Counted from the first letter of the stretch, positions 53,610 through 62,998 are shown. The stretch: DNA of 64,000 nucleotides from Mycobacterium europaeum (GCF_002102155.1 NZ_LQOU01000009.1:124001-188000); one strand, 5' to 3'. Program-made: numbers and translations. The notes: generated by a model from the letters alone, not told the origin.

Positions 53610-53628
53610 TACTGTATGGGTAACCGTA
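53610..53628. promoter_or_regulatory. TACnGTA-N5-TACnGTA site 8 (hydratase/ligase array)
   Basis: TACTGTA-TGGGT-AACCGTA, 24 bases before the GTG of the first crotonase gene and 88 bases upstream of the divergent thioesterase gene. Only one base of the second half-site departs from consensus. Confidence 0.55.
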
Positions 53629-53652
53629 ACGGCAGAAAGGCCGGATTCGACG

Positions 53653-54465
53653 GTGAGTCAGGAGGCCGACGCGGCCGGCGCCGACGGTTCGGTGACAGTG
53701 CGCCGGGACGGCGCGGTGCTGCGGATAGCGCTCGATCGCCCATCCCGGCGTAACTCGTTGAGCCAGAGCATGATCAGCGCATTGGTCGAGGCGCTCGCCG
53801 CTGCCGCCGCCGATGATTCGCTGCGCGCCGTGCACATCCGTGGCGGCGAGGACTTCTGCGCCGGAGTGGACTGGGTCGCCACCAACGACCGGCAGCGTCC
53901 CCGCGCCGGCGACCTGGTCCGGCGGATCCCCCATGCCGCTCATCGCGTGATCGAGCTCATCGCCGGCATCCAGTTGCCGGTGCTCTGCAGTGTGCGGGGA
54001 TGGGCCGCCGGCTTCGGCTGCAACCTCGCGCTGGCAGCCGACTTCACCGTGGCCGCCACCGACGCGGTGTTCTGGGAGCCCTTCGTGGACCGGGGCTTCA
54101 GCCCCGATTCGGGCGCCACCTGGCTGCTGCCCCGGCTGGTGGGACTGGCGCGGGCCAGGCGAATGCTGCTGCTGGGCGAGAAGGTCAGCGCGCGGGATGC
54201 GGCCGATTGGGGATTGATCCACCAAGCGGTCGGCCCCTCCCAGCTCGACGACGCGGCCGAGGACTTACTCGAGCGGCTCGCCTCCGGGCCGACGGTGGCG
54301 ATCGGGCTGACCAAGCAGGCACTGGGCTTCGGCCACGACGCAACGCTGAGTCAGACCATGACCCAGGAGCTGTTCAATCTGGAACTGGCCTGCCGGACAG
54401 CGGATTTCAAAGAAGGTCTGGAAGCCTTCCGGCAACGACGCGGCCCGAAATTCCAGGGCCGGTGA
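53653..54465 (+). CDS. enoyl-CoA hydratase/isomerase family protein
   Basis: This 270-residue crotonase-fold protein starts with GTG at 53653 (VSQEADAAG). It has LDRPSRRNSLSQSM, oxyanion loops GGEDFCAGVDW and RGWAAGFGCNLALAADF, and the FVDRGFSPDSGATWLLPRL acid-residue region. It is the first of six tightly packed genes: three crotonases then three CoA ligases. The next gene begins nine bases after its stop. Confidence 0.87.
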   Translation: MSQEADAAGADGSVTVRRDGAVLRIALDRPSRRNSLSQSMISALVEALAAAAADDSLRAVHIRGGEDFCAGVDWVATNDRQRPRAGDLVRRIPHAAHRVIELIAGIQLPVLCSVRGWAAGFGCNLALAADFTVAATDAVFWEPFVDRGFSPDSGATWLLPRLVGLARARRMLLLGEKVSARDAADWGLIHQAVGPSQLDDAAEDLLERLASGPTVAIGLTKQALGFGHDATLSQTMTQELFNLELACRTADFKEGLEAFRQRRGPKFQGR

Positions 54466-54474
54466 GGGAGCAGG

Positions 54475-55287
54475 ATGCCTACTGACTCGTTCGACACCAT
54501 CGACTACGACGTCGACGGGCATACCGCCACCATCACCCTGAATCGCCCGGACGCCCTCAACGCGCTCAGCCCGCACATGATCACCGAACTGCGGGCCGCC
54601 TATGAGGAGGCCGAGAACGACGACCGGGTGTGGCTCACCATCGTGACCGGCACCGGACGCGCGTTCTGCACGGGCGCCGACGTCAAGGCCATCCCCGAAG
54701 ACGGCAAGGTGATCTACGAGCGCCCGTACCTGTCGACCTACGACCAATGGGAGGCGCCGCAGGAGGGCACTCCACCGTTTCGCACGACCGCCAAGCCCGT
54801 ACTCACCGCGGTCAATGGTCTGTGCTGTGGCGCCGGCATGGACTGGGTCACCACATCGGACATCGTGATCGCCTCGGAGCAAGCCACTTTCTTCGATCCG
54901 CACGTGAGCATCGGCCTGGTAGCGGGACGGGAGATGGTGCGGGTGTCGCGCGTGCTGCCCCGGTCCATTGCCCTGCGGATGGCGCTGATGGGCAAGCACG
55001 AGCGGATGAGCGCACAACGCGCCTACGAACTCGGATTGATCAGCGAAATCGTCGAGCACGACCGGCTCCTGGAGCGGGCGCACGAGATAGCCGGCATCGT
55101 CAACTCCAATGCGCCGCTGGCGGTTCGGGGAACTCGGCTGGCCATCGTCAAGGGCCTCAATGTGCCGCTGCACGAAGCCGAGATCATGGCCGAGACGTTC
55201 CGCGAGCGGGTATTGCGCACCGAGGACGCGGCCGAGGGGCCGAAGGCCTTCGTGGAGAAGCGCAAGCCGGATTGGCAATGCCGATGA
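54475..55287 (+). CDS. enoyl-CoA hydratase/isomerase family protein
   Basis: This 270-residue crotonase has LNRPDALNALSPHM, GRAFCTGADVKA and NGLCCGAGMDW segments. The region ATFFDPHVSIGLVAGREM closely matches ATFFDSHVSAGLVCALEP in the next gene product, so the two arose by tandem duplication and may form a hetero-oligomer. The GGAGCAGG ribosome site fixes the ATG at 54475. Its stop overlaps the start of the third crotonase. Confidence 0.9.
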   Translation: MPTDSFDTIDYDVDGHTATITLNRPDALNALSPHMITELRAAYEEAENDDRVWLTIVTGTGRAFCTGADVKAIPEDGKVIYERPYLSTYDQWEAPQEGTPPFRTTAKPVLTAVNGLCCGAGMDWVTTSDIVIASEQATFFDPHVSIGLVAGREMVRVSRVLPRSIALRMALMGKHERMSAQRAYELGLISEIVEHDRLLERAHEIAGIVNSNAPLAVRGTRLAIVKGLNVPLHEAEIMAETFRERVLRTEDAAEGPKAFVEKRKPDWQCR

Positions 55288-56078
55288 CGTTCGAAACCAT
55301 CGTCCTCGAGGTGGACGAGACCGACCGGGTCGCGACCATCACGCTGAACCGGCCCAGACAGCTCAACGCGTTCAACCGCACCATGTGCGAGGAGATGGCC
55401 CGCGCCTGGCGCATGGTCAAACTCGACGATTCGGTCAACGCGGTGGTATTGCGGGCGGCCGGTGACCGCGCGTTCAGCGCCGGCCTGGACGTCAAGACGG
55501 CCTACGGGCAGCCCGAAAACATCTGGAACCACGAGGATCCCGGCGAGGCGCTCAGCCCCAAGTGGCAGAAGATGTGGAAACCGGTCGTGTGCGCCGTTCG
55601 GGGCATCTGCACCGCGGGCGCGTTCTACTTCGTCAACGAATCCGATGTCGTCATCTGCTCGGAGGATGCGACGTTTTTCGACTCACACGTCTCCGCCGGC
55701 CTGGTGTGCGCATTGGAGCCGATCGGCCTGATGAGGCGCATCGGCCTGGGCGAGACGCTGCGCATCGTCCTGATGGGCAACGACGAGCGGGTCAGCGCCG
55801 GCACCGCGCTACGGATCGGATTGGTTTCGGAGGTCGTCCCCGCCGAGCGGCTCTGGGATCGTGCGCACGAAATCGCCGCGACCATCGCCGCGAAGCCGCC
55901 GACCGCAACGCAAGGCACGGTGAAGGCGATTTGGGAATCGCTCGACAAACCGTATCGCGCGGCCATGGAGCAAGGGCTGATCTACACCCGCCTGGGCAAT
56001 CCGCTCGGCACGGCGGAGCTCGCCGCCCAGAGGAACTCCGGCGGCGAAGGCGCCGAGGGCGGTCCGAAGACGCGCTGA
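55278..56078 (+). CDS. enoyl-CoA hydratase/isomerase family protein
   Basis: This 266-residue crotonase has LNRPRQLNAFNRTM, DRAFSAGLDVKT and RGICTAGAFYFVNESD. The second oxyanion loop (GICTAGAFYF) is unusual in having bulky residues where GGG/GAG is common, so its substrate pocket or activity may differ. Starts at 55278 and 55284 are both possible; the latter gives an ATGA overlap with the previous stop. It shares one base with the next gene (TGATG). Confidence 0.88.
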   Translation: MPMTFETIVLEVDETDRVATITLNRPRQLNAFNRTMCEEMARAWRMVKLDDSVNAVVLRAAGDRAFSAGLDVKTAYGQPENIWNHEDPGEALSPKWQKMWKPVVCAVRGICTAGAFYFVNESDVVICSEDATFFDSHVSAGLVCALEPIGLMRRIGLGETLRIVLMGNDERVSAGTALRIGLVSEVVPAERLWDRAHEIAATIAAKPPTATQGTVKAIWESLDKPYRAAMEQGLIYTRLGNPLGTAELAAQRNSGGEGAEGGPKTR

Positions 56079-57556
56079 TGGCCCCGCACCCCCTCAGCCA
56101 ACGCATCGCCGATGTCCTGGATCTGCGGCCAGACGCGCACGCCATCGAGTATGAGCGGCAATGGATCCCCTGGGCTCGCGTCAGCGCGTCGGCACGGCGC
56201 ATCGCCGACCTGACCGCCGGCGCCGAGGTCGGGATGCTGCTGCGCAACCGCCCGGGTCAGGTGGCGGCCTTCCTCGGGGTGTTGTTGGGCGGCGGCACCG
56301 TGGTCGTCATCAACCCCGCCCGTGGTGATGAGCGCACCCGCGCGGACATCGCCGGGTTGCGGACGCCGCTGATCATCGGGGAGCACGACGACCTGACGGC
56401 GCTGGCGCCCCCGACGACGGGGATGACCGCCGTGCCGGTCCCGGGCCGGTTAGACGATTCCGAGGGTGACCGCGTGACGAATCCGCTCGTGGCGCCGGCC
56501 AACCCGCGGCCCGGCGTCGCGGTGCGCATGCTCACCAGCGGTACCACGGGACCGCCCAAACGAATCGACCTCGGCTACGACATGCTCGCGCGCAGTGTGA
56601 TGGGCGCCGAGGCCGATCGCTCCCCGGCGCCCACGGAACTGCGGCGTGGAGTCGCGATCGTCAGCTCGCCGCTGGTGCACATCGGCGGCGTGTTCCGCGT
56701 GCTGCAATGCATCGCCGAGGCAAGGCCGTTTGCACTCCTCGAGCGATTCGAGCTGGATGCATGGGCCGACGCGGTACGCAGGCACCGGCCGCGCACGGTC
56801 TCGCTGGTACCGGCGGCCCTGCGGACGGTGTTGCACTCCGACGTGCCGCGGGCCGATCTGGCGAGCATCCGCGCCGTCACCTGCGGTACCGCCCCGCTGA
56901 CGGCCGACGACGCCGACGCCTTCACCGACAGGTACGGCATTCCGGTGCTGACCTCCTACGCGGCAACGGAATTCGGCGGGGGGGTCGCCGGCTGGACCCT
57001 GCCCGATTACGAGCGGTACTGGGCCGCCAAACGGGGCAGCGTCGGTCGCGCCAACCCCGGGGCACAGCTGCGGGTGGTGACTGAGGACGGCGCGCCGCTC
57101 GGACCCGACCAGGTCGGTCTGCTCGAAGTCAAGCCGAGCCAGCTGGGGCCGTCGGCCCGGTGGATGCGGACCACGGATATGGCGCGCATCGACGCGGACG
57201 GCTTCCTCTGGATCGTCGGGCGCGCCGACCAGGCGATCATCCGCGGAGGGTTCAAGGTGATGCCCGACGACGTCCGCTCCGCCCTGGAGAGCCACCCCGC
57301 GGTGGCCGGCGCCGCCGTCGTCGGGCGAGCCGACGAGCGCCTGGGCGCGACGCCGGTCGCCGTGGTGGAGCTGCGCGAGCCCGGCTCCACCGAACCCGTG
57401 GCGCTCGTGGAATACCTGCGAACGCGGCTGGCGCGCTACGAGATTCCCACCGAGATCGCCGTCGTCGACGCCATCCCCCGGACACCGTCGGGCAAAGCCG
57501 ACCTGGGCGCGGTCCAGCGTTTCTTCAGCGCATCCCACGGCGATCATGCCCGTTGA
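56078..57556 (+). CDS. acyl-CoA synthetase/AMP-binding ligase (first of three)
   Basis: This 492-residue ANL ligase has the phosphate loop TSGTTGPPKR, A5 SYAATEFGGG, the A8 hinge GRADQAIIRGG and the catalytic lysine in RTPSGKADLG. It is shorter than the other FadD-type ligases in the window (519-555). Its start shares one base with the previous stop. It is followed by two more ligase genes with 11- and 8-base overlaps, an unusual run of three AMP-forming ligases in one operon. Confidence 0.9.
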   Translation: MAPHPLSQRIADVLDLRPDAHAIEYERQWIPWARVSASARRIADLTAGAEVGMLLRNRPGQVAAFLGVLLGGGTVVVINPARGDERTRADIAGLRTPLIIGEHDDLTALAPPTTGMTAVPVPGRLDDSEGDRVTNPLVAPANPRPGVAVRMLTSGTTGPPKRIDLGYDMLARSVMGAEADRSPAPTELRRGVAIVSSPLVHIGGVFRVLQCIAEARPFALLERFELDAWADAVRRHRPRTVSLVPAALRTVLHSDVPRADLASIRAVTCGTAPLTADDADAFTDRYGIPVLTSYAATEFGGGVAGWTLPDYERYWAAKRGSVGRANPGAQLRVVTEDGAPLGPDQVGLLEVKPSQLGPSARWMRTTDMARIDADGFLWIVGRADQAIIRGGFKVMPDDVRSALESHPAVAGAAVVGRADERLGATPVAVVELREPGSTEPVALVEYLRTRLARYEIPTEIAVVDAIPRTPSGKADLGAVQRFFSASHGDHAR

Positions 57557-59150
57557 CACCGCGACCGTCGGCGAGGTCCTGAAACATCAGGCCCGTTCGC
57601 GGGGCGACCACCCTCTGCTCGTCTGCGACGAGGACCGGATCAGTTACAGCGACGCCGAGGCCCGCTCGGGCGAGCTGGCCCGCGGCCTGATCGCCGCCGG
57701 CGCGGGTAAGGGCACCCACGTGGGCCTGCTCTATCCCAACGGCCCGGAGTTCGTTGTCGCGATGTTGGCCGCGGCCCGGGTCGGCGCCGTGGTGGTCCCG
57801 TTCTCCACATTCGTCACCGCCCGCGAATTGCGCGAGCAACTGCTCGACAGCGACGTCGAAATCCTGCTGAGCGCGCCGTCTTTCCGCACGCATGACTACG
57901 TGCAACGGCTCGAGCAGCTGCTGTCGGATCCCGACTTCGAATCCGACCGCCGGTTGTTCTCGCCGGCCACACCACAACTGCGGCAGGTCGGCATCAGCTA
58001 CCGCCCCGATGCGGTGCGGCGCGTCCGCGACATCGGCCGGTTCTACCGGCTGGCCGCCACCGTGGACCGCGAGCTGTTGGCGGCGACCCAGGACGACGTC
58101 CGCGGTTGCGATCCCCTGGCCATCGTCTACACGTCGGGCTCCACCAGCTCCCCCAAGGGTGCGGTGCACACCCACGCCGGGCTACTGGGACATCAGCGCA
58201 ATCTCAACGAGATTCGCGGTCTCACGCCGGACGACAAGCTGTTCTGCAATTCCCCCTTCTTCTGGATCGGCGGCTTCGCGTTCGGGCTGCTCGCCACGTT
58301 GGTCGCCGGTTCGACGCTGGTGTGCTCCAACGCGAGCGATGCCGGTGAGACGCTCGACGTGCTGGAAGCCGAACGACCCACCATGACCAACGGGTTCAGC
58401 GCCGGGATCGCTCACCTGACCGATCACCGAAGCTTCCCGCAACGCGACCTGTCATCGATGCGGCGGGGCAACCTGTACCCGATCATGGCGCCCGGAGTTC
58501 GACCGGCCGACCCGGAGCTGCGGCACAACATGCTAGGCATGACCGAAGCCGGCAGCGTCGTGCTGCTCAGCGGCGACGAAACCGATCAACCCGAGATTCG
58601 GCGCGGGTCGTTCGGCAAGCCGGCACCCGGCTTCGACACCAAGGTCATCGACACCGAAACCGGGGAAACGGTGGCGGCAGGCGATGCCGGCGAACTGTGC
58701 ATCCGCGGACCGTATCTGATGCAGCGCTACTACGGACGCAGCCGCGAGGAGTGCTTCGATGCCGACGGCTGGTTCCACAGCGGCGATTTGGTGCGTGTCG
58801 ACGCCGACGGATTCTTCTACTACCTCGGCCGGCTCGGCACGATGATCAAGACGGCCGGCGCCAACGTCTCGGCGGCCGAAGTCGAACGGGCCATCGCCAG
58901 GGTCACCGGCGGGCTGACGGCCCACGTCGTGGGCGTCCCCGATGCCCGGCGCGGCCAGCTCGTCGCGGCGGCCGTGGTGGTTCCGGACGGCGCCGCCTTC
59001 GACGCGGCGGCGTTACGCGACCGGCTGAAGGCGGAACTGTCCTCCTACAAGATCCCCCGGCGCTTCGTCGCCGTGCCGCGCTCCCAGCTCCCGTTGCTGT
59101 CCAGCGGCAAAGTGGACATGCGACGTCTGAGGGACCTCCTCGATGCCTGA
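57546..59150 (+). CDS. acyl-CoA synthetase/AMP-binding ligase (second of three)
   Basis: This 534-residue ANL ligase has the phosphate loop YTSGSTSSPKG, A5 NMLGMTEAGSV, the hinge YYLGRLGTMIKTAGANVS and the catalytic lysine in LLSSGKVDMRRL. It starts 11 bases inside the preceding ligase gene. The hinge pattern (LGRxxxMIKTxGxNV) is that of medium/long-chain and aromatic acid ligases. It shares overall order with the third ligase, suggesting a duplication followed by divergence. Confidence 0.9.
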   Translation: MPVDTATVGEVLKHQARSRGDHPLLVCDEDRISYSDAEARSGELARGLIAAGAGKGTHVGLLYPNGPEFVVAMLAAARVGAVVVPFSTFVTARELREQLLDSDVEILLSAPSFRTHDYVQRLEQLLSDPDFESDRRLFSPATPQLRQVGISYRPDAVRRVRDIGRFYRLAATVDRELLAATQDDVRGCDPLAIVYTSGSTSSPKGAVHTHAGLLGHQRNLNEIRGLTPDDKLFCNSPFFWIGGFAFGLLATLVAGSTLVCSNASDAGETLDVLEAERPTMTNGFSAGIAHLTDHRSFPQRDLSSMRRGNLYPIMAPGVRPADPELRHNMLGMTEAGSVVLLSGDETDQPEIRRGSFGKPAPGFDTKVIDTETGETVAAGDAGELCIRGPYLMQRYYGRSREECFDADGWFHSGDLVRVDADGFFYYLGRLGTMIKTAGANVSAAEVERAIARVTGGLTAHVVGVPDARRGQLVAAAVVVPDGAAFDAAALRDRLKAELSSYKIPRRFVAVPRSQLPLLSSGKVDMRRLRDLLDA

Positions 59151-60702
59151 GCCGACCGCCCCGGGCACCGTCGACGAGCTCGTGCGTGCCCGCGCCGCCA
59201 GCCATGGGGACAAAGCGATGGTGGTCGACCCGACGTCGCGAACCAGCTACCGCCAACTCGACACGGTGACAAAGGAACTCGCCGCGGTGTTCGTCGACGC
59301 CGGCGTCGGCAAGGGCACGCGGGTCGGTCTGATCATGCCCAACGGAGCTCGCTGGGTGGAGGTGGCCATCGCCCTGGCGCGGGTGGGCGCCGTGCTGGTT
59401 CCGCTGAGCACGCTCCTGACTTCGCGGGAGCTGGGCGCCCAACTGCGGGCCGCCGCGGTGCAATTCCTGGTCAGCGTCGAGGAGTTCCGCGGGCACCGCT
59501 ACCTCGACGACCTCGCGCCGCGGACCGAGCTTCCCGCCCTGCGTCAGGTCTGGACGGCCGACCGGCTCGTCGGCGCGACCGCCGGCGGTCGGGCCCGCCG
59601 ACTCGTCGACGCCCTGACGGAAAGGGTCAGGGCCGCTGACCCGTTGGTCATCATGTTCACCTCCGGCAGCAGTGGGCCGCCGAAGGGAGTCGTGCACTCT
59701 CACGGCAGCGCGCTCGGCGCGGTCTTCTCGGGCCTGGCCGCGCGCTGCATCACCCCCGACACCCGTCTGTATCTTCCGATGCCGTTCTTCTGGGTGGGCG
59801 GCTTCGGCAGTGGAATCCTGTCCACGCTGTTGGCCGGCGCCACCCTGGTGACCGAGCAGATCCCGCGGCCCGAGACGACGCTGCGACTGCTGGAATCCGA
59901 GCGGGTGACGCTGTTTCGCGGCTGGCCCGACCAAGCCGAGACGCTCGCGCGCCACGCCGCCACGGTCGGCGCCGATCTGTCGGCCCTGCGGCCCGGGAGC
60001 CTGCAGGCCCTGCTGCCGCCCGGCGAACGGGCCCAGCCCGGCGCCCGCGCCACGCTGTTCGGCATGACCGAGGCGTTCGGTCCGTACTGCGGCTATCAGG
60101 CCGACACCGACATGCCCGAGACCACGTGGGGCAGCTGCGGAAAGCCCTTCCCCGGCATGGAGGTTCGCATCGTCGACCCCGACGGCGGCGAGCCCGTCCC
60201 GGCCGAAACGGTGGGCATGATCCAGATTCGGGGACCGCACACGCTGCGCGGCATCTGCGGGCGCGGCCGAGAGGACGTGTTCACCGCCGACGGCTTCTAC
60301 CCCACCGGCGACCTGGGCCGCCTCGACGGGGAGGGGTTCCTGTTCTACCACGGACGCTGCGACGACATGTTCAAGGTCAGCGGCGCCACCGTCTATCCCG
60401 GCGAGGTCGAACGTGCGCTGCGCACCATCGACGGCGTCCAGAGCGCCTTCGTCACCAACGTTCCCGGAACGGTGGGCGAAAGGGTGGGTGCGGCCGTGGT
60501 GTGCGATGGACCGCTGACGGCCGACCGGCTGACCGGAGACGCGCGAAAGCTGCTGAGCACCTTCAAGGTCCCCACGGTCTGGCTGCTGCTGGAATCCGAC
60601 GACGACATCCCGCGCGGAGGAACCGGCAAGGTCGATCTAGCTCGACTGCGGGCGATCCTCAGCGACGCGAATCGGCCTCAGGAGACCCGCGTCCAAGGCT
60701 GA
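59143..60702 (+). CDS. acyl-CoA synthetase/AMP-binding ligase (third of three)
   Basis: This 519-residue ANL ligase has the phosphate loop FTSGSSGPPKG, A5 TLFGMTEAFGP, the hinge YHGRCDDMFKVSGATVYP and the lysine in GGTGKVDLARL. It overlaps the previous gene by eight bases. Its 3' end overlaps the convergent secreted-protein gene by 25 bases. With three ligases in one operon the cell could activate several acids of the same pathway, for example a side-chain acid and later ring-cleavage acids. Confidence 0.9.
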   Translation: MPEPTAPGTVDELVRARAASHGDKAMVVDPTSRTSYRQLDTVTKELAAVFVDAGVGKGTRVGLIMPNGARWVEVAIALARVGAVLVPLSTLLTSRELGAQLRAAAVQFLVSVEEFRGHRYLDDLAPRTELPALRQVWTADRLVGATAGGRARRLVDALTERVRAADPLVIMFTSGSSGPPKGVVHSHGSALGAVFSGLAARCITPDTRLYLPMPFFWVGGFGSGILSTLLAGATLVTEQIPRPETTLRLLESERVTLFRGWPDQAETLARHAATVGADLSALRPGSLQALLPPGERAQPGARATLFGMTEAFGPYCGYQADTDMPETTWGSCGKPFPGMEVRIVDPDGGEPVPAETVGMIQIRGPHTLRGICGRGREDVFTADGFYPTGDLGRLDGEGFLFYHGRCDDMFKVSGATVYPGEVERALRTIDGVQSAFVTNVPGTVGERVGAAVVCDGPLTADRLTGDARKLLSTFKVPTVWLLLESDDDIPRGGTGKVDLARLRAILSDANRPQETRVQG

Positions 60703-61040
60703 CAGTTCTGCGACTCGAAGGCCTTGACCGAGGTGTTGATGTTCGCGTACATCGGACCGATCGACGTATTCGTCTGCAGCACATGGTCCTTGTTCGCATC
60801 GGGCGTGCTGTAGGTGAACCACGAGCACATCGAGTCCTGGGTGGGCACATTGTTTATCCAGACACCGAAGACCGATGCCGACCCACCCGTGTGGTAAAGG
60901 CCCGGGGCGATGTCGGGCCCCACGATGAACACGCCATTGCCGGGAATCGGGTCGAGCGGCTCGGCGACGGCCGGCGGCGCGAGGGCGAGGACTGTCACAG
61001 CCGACGCGAACAAGGCCGACGCGCGAATCCTTCGGGGCAC
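60678..61040 (-). CDS. small secreted protein
   Basis: This 120-residue protein has a clear signal peptide (basic MPRRIR, hydrophobic ASALFASAVTVLALAPPAVA, cleavage probably before EPLDP). The mature part has two cysteines (in SMCSWF and QNCQPW) that could form a disulfide, and motifs GLYHTGGSA and YANINTSVKAF seen in small exported mycobacterial proteins of unknown function. It overlaps the convergent ligase gene by 25 bases. It has no evident link to the catabolic genes. Confidence 0.8.
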   Translation of the reverse strand: MPRRIRASALFASAVTVLALAPPAVAEPLDPIPGNGVFIVGPDIAPGLYHTGGSASVFGVWINNVPTQDSMCSWFTYSTPDANKDHVLQTNTSIGPMYANINTSVKAFESQNCQPWTRVS

Positions 61041-61109
61041 TTTTCCTCGCTCTGTGTTGTTGCCCCCTTGGAGGGCAGCCTATGCCGACCCGGGCGCGCA
61101 AAACAACAG

Positions 61110-61802
61110 TTAGCCGGACCGCTCAGGGCTCGCCTCGACGACGACGCCACGCGCGGTGAGGTGCTCGATCAACGGAACGGCGCCCGCGGCGAGGTGTTGC
61201 TCCATCGCCGCGCGCGCGAGCTTCTCGTCGCGCTTTTTGAGCGCGGACAAGATGCGGCGGTGGTCCCTCATCGACTGTTCGGGCCAGCCTTGGATGGCGG
61301 GAAACACCGATTCCGGTGCGTAGCGGGTGATCTGCGACATCAGCTGCGCGAGCTTCGGCGAGTCCGCCGCGACGTTGATGGCGCGATGGAATTGATGGTT
61401 GAGGCGCACCGTGCGCTCGTCCTCGTCACCGGCGTAGGCGTCTTCGAGTTCCGTCTGAATCTGTTTCAGCTCGCGCAGTTGGTCGTCGGTGATGTTGCTC
61501 GCGGCCCGCGCCGCGAGTTCGCCACCGACATGAGCCTGCACGTTCGCCACGTCGGTGACGTCGCGACCGGTCACCGGCAACACCATGAAGCCCCGCCGCG
61601 GCTGCTGGGCGATCAGGCCCTCCGCACGCAGGGCGAAGAGCGCTTCCCGCACCGGTGTGACGCTGATTCCCAGCTCGGCGGCCACCTGGTCCAAACGGAC
61701 GTAGGACCCCGCGAGGTAGGTGCCATCGAAGATCCGCCGGCGGATCAAGCCCGCGACGTCGTCGGAAAGCTGCGGTCGCGCCGCGAAATCCGGAACCGTC
61801 AC
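61110..61802 (-). CDS. GntR-family (FCD/FadR subfamily) transcriptional regulator
   Basis: This 230-residue protein has an N-terminal winged helix (LSDDVAGLIRRRIFDGTYLAGSYVRLDQVAAELGISVTPVREAL, about residues 12-58) and a helical FCD effector domain with histidine metal-ligand candidates in LNHQFHRAI and MEQHL. It lies two bases after the stop of the acyl-CoA dehydrogenase gene, so it is cotranscribed with it and probably with the CoA transferase. Its likely role is control of that small operon by a CoA ester or dicarboxylic acid. Confidence 0.9.
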   Translation of the reverse strand: MTVPDFAARPQLSDDVAGLIRRRIFDGTYLAGSYVRLDQVAAELGISVTPVREALFALRAEGLIAQQPRRGFMVLPVTGRDVTDVANVQAHVGGELAARAASNITDDQLRELKQIQTELEDAYAGDEDERTVRLNHQFHRAINVAADSPKLAQLMSQITRYAPESVFPAIQGWPEQSMRDHRRILSALKKRDEKLARAAMEQHLAAGAVPLIEHLTARGVVVEASPERSG

Positions 61803-61804
61803 CG

Positions 61805-62998
61805 CTACACCTGATACTCGGCGAGCAGCCGCTTGCTGATGATGGACTTCTGGATTTCGCTGGTTCCCTCTCCGATGAGCAGGAACGGCGCGTCACGCAT
61901 CAGCCGCTCGATCTCGTATTCCTTGGAATAGCCGTAGCCACCGTGGATCCGGAAGCTCTGCTGCGTGACCTCGGTGCAGTATTCGCTGGCGAGGTACTTC
62001 GCCATCCCGGCGGCGACATCGTTGCGCTCTCCCGAATCCTTCAGCCGCGCCGCGTTGACCATCATCAGGTGTGCCGCTTCGATCTTGGTGGCCATCTCGG
62101 CCAGCTGGAACGCGATGGCCTGGTGCTCGGCGATGGGCTTGCCGAAGGTGTGGCGCTGCTGGGCGTAGCGCACGGCGAGCTCGAAGGCGCGGATGCCGAC
62201 ACCACACGCCCGGGCCGACACGTTGACCCTGCCGACTTCGATGCCGTCCATCATCTGGAAGAACCCCTGCCCGGGAGTGCCGCCCAGAACGTCGTCGGCG
62301 CCGGCCCGGTAGCCGTCGAAGATGAGTTCGGTGGTGTCGATCCCCTTGTAACCCAGCTTGTCGATCTTGCCGGGTATCACCAGCCCGGGCACGACTTCGC
62401 CGAAACCCGTTGGCTTCTCGACCAGGAACGCGGTCAGGTTCCGGTGCGGCTTGTCGGCGCCTTCGTCGGTGCGGACCAGGACGGCGATCAGCGTCGAGCT
62501 GCCCCCGTTGGTCAGCCACATCTTTTGCCCGTCGATGACGTAGTCGCCATCGGGCTGGCGCCGGGCCCGCGTCCGGATCGCGGCGACATCGGAGCCCAGC
62601 TCAGGCTCCGACATCGAGAAGGAGCCGCGCGTCTCGCCGGTCGCCATCCGCGGCAGGAACCGCTGCTTCTGCGCGTCGGTGCCGTGCTGGCGCAGCATGT
62701 AGGCCACGATGAAGTGGGTGTTGAGCACCCCCGACACGCTCATCCAGCCGCGCGCCAGCTCCTCGACGCACAGCGCGTACGTCAGCAGCGACTCCCCCAG
62801 GCCGCCATACTCCTGGGGAATCATCAGCCCGAACAGGCCCATGTCGCGCATCCGGTCGACGATGTCCTGCGGGTAGGTGTCGCCGCGTTCCAGCTCCGCG
62901 GCGTTGGGGATGACTTCCTTTTCGACGAATTGCCGCACCGTGTCGATGATCTCGGTCTGGAACTCGGTGAGGCCGAGGGTCTGGGCGAGTTTGGTCAT
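61805..62998 (-). CDS. acyl-CoA dehydrogenase
   Basis: This 397-residue complete acyl-CoA dehydrogenase has SMSEPELGSDVAAI, GQKMWLTNGGSS, RIHGGYGYSKEYEIERLMRDA and the catalytic glutamate region GEGTSEIQ. Unlike the paired FadE genes elsewhere it stands alone, so a homotetramer is expected. It lies 25 bases downstream of a CoA transferase gene that is partly outside the window and two bases upstream of a GntR regulator. It may act on a branched short-chain dicarboxyl-CoA such as methylsuccinyl-CoA; this is inferred from the neighbour only. Confidence 0.92.
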   Translation of the reverse strand: MTKLAQTLGLTEFQTEIIDTVRQFVEKEVIPNAAELERGDTYPQDIVDRMRDMGLFGLMIPQEYGGLGESLLTYALCVEELARGWMSVSGVLNTHFIVAYMLRQHGTDAQKQRFLPRMATGETRGSFSMSEPELGSDVAAIRTRARRQPDGDYVIDGQKMWLTNGGSSTLIAVLVRTDEGADKPHRNLTAFLVEKPTGFGEVVPGLVIPGKIDKLGYKGIDTTELIFDGYRAGADDVLGGTPGQGFFQMMDGIEVGRVNVSARACGVGIRAFELAVRYAQQRHTFGKPIAEHQAIAFQLAEMATKIEAAHLMMVNAARLKDSGERNDVAAGMAKYLASEYCTEVTQQSFRIHGGYGYSKEYEIERLMRDAPFLLIGEGTSEIQKSIISKRLLAEYQV

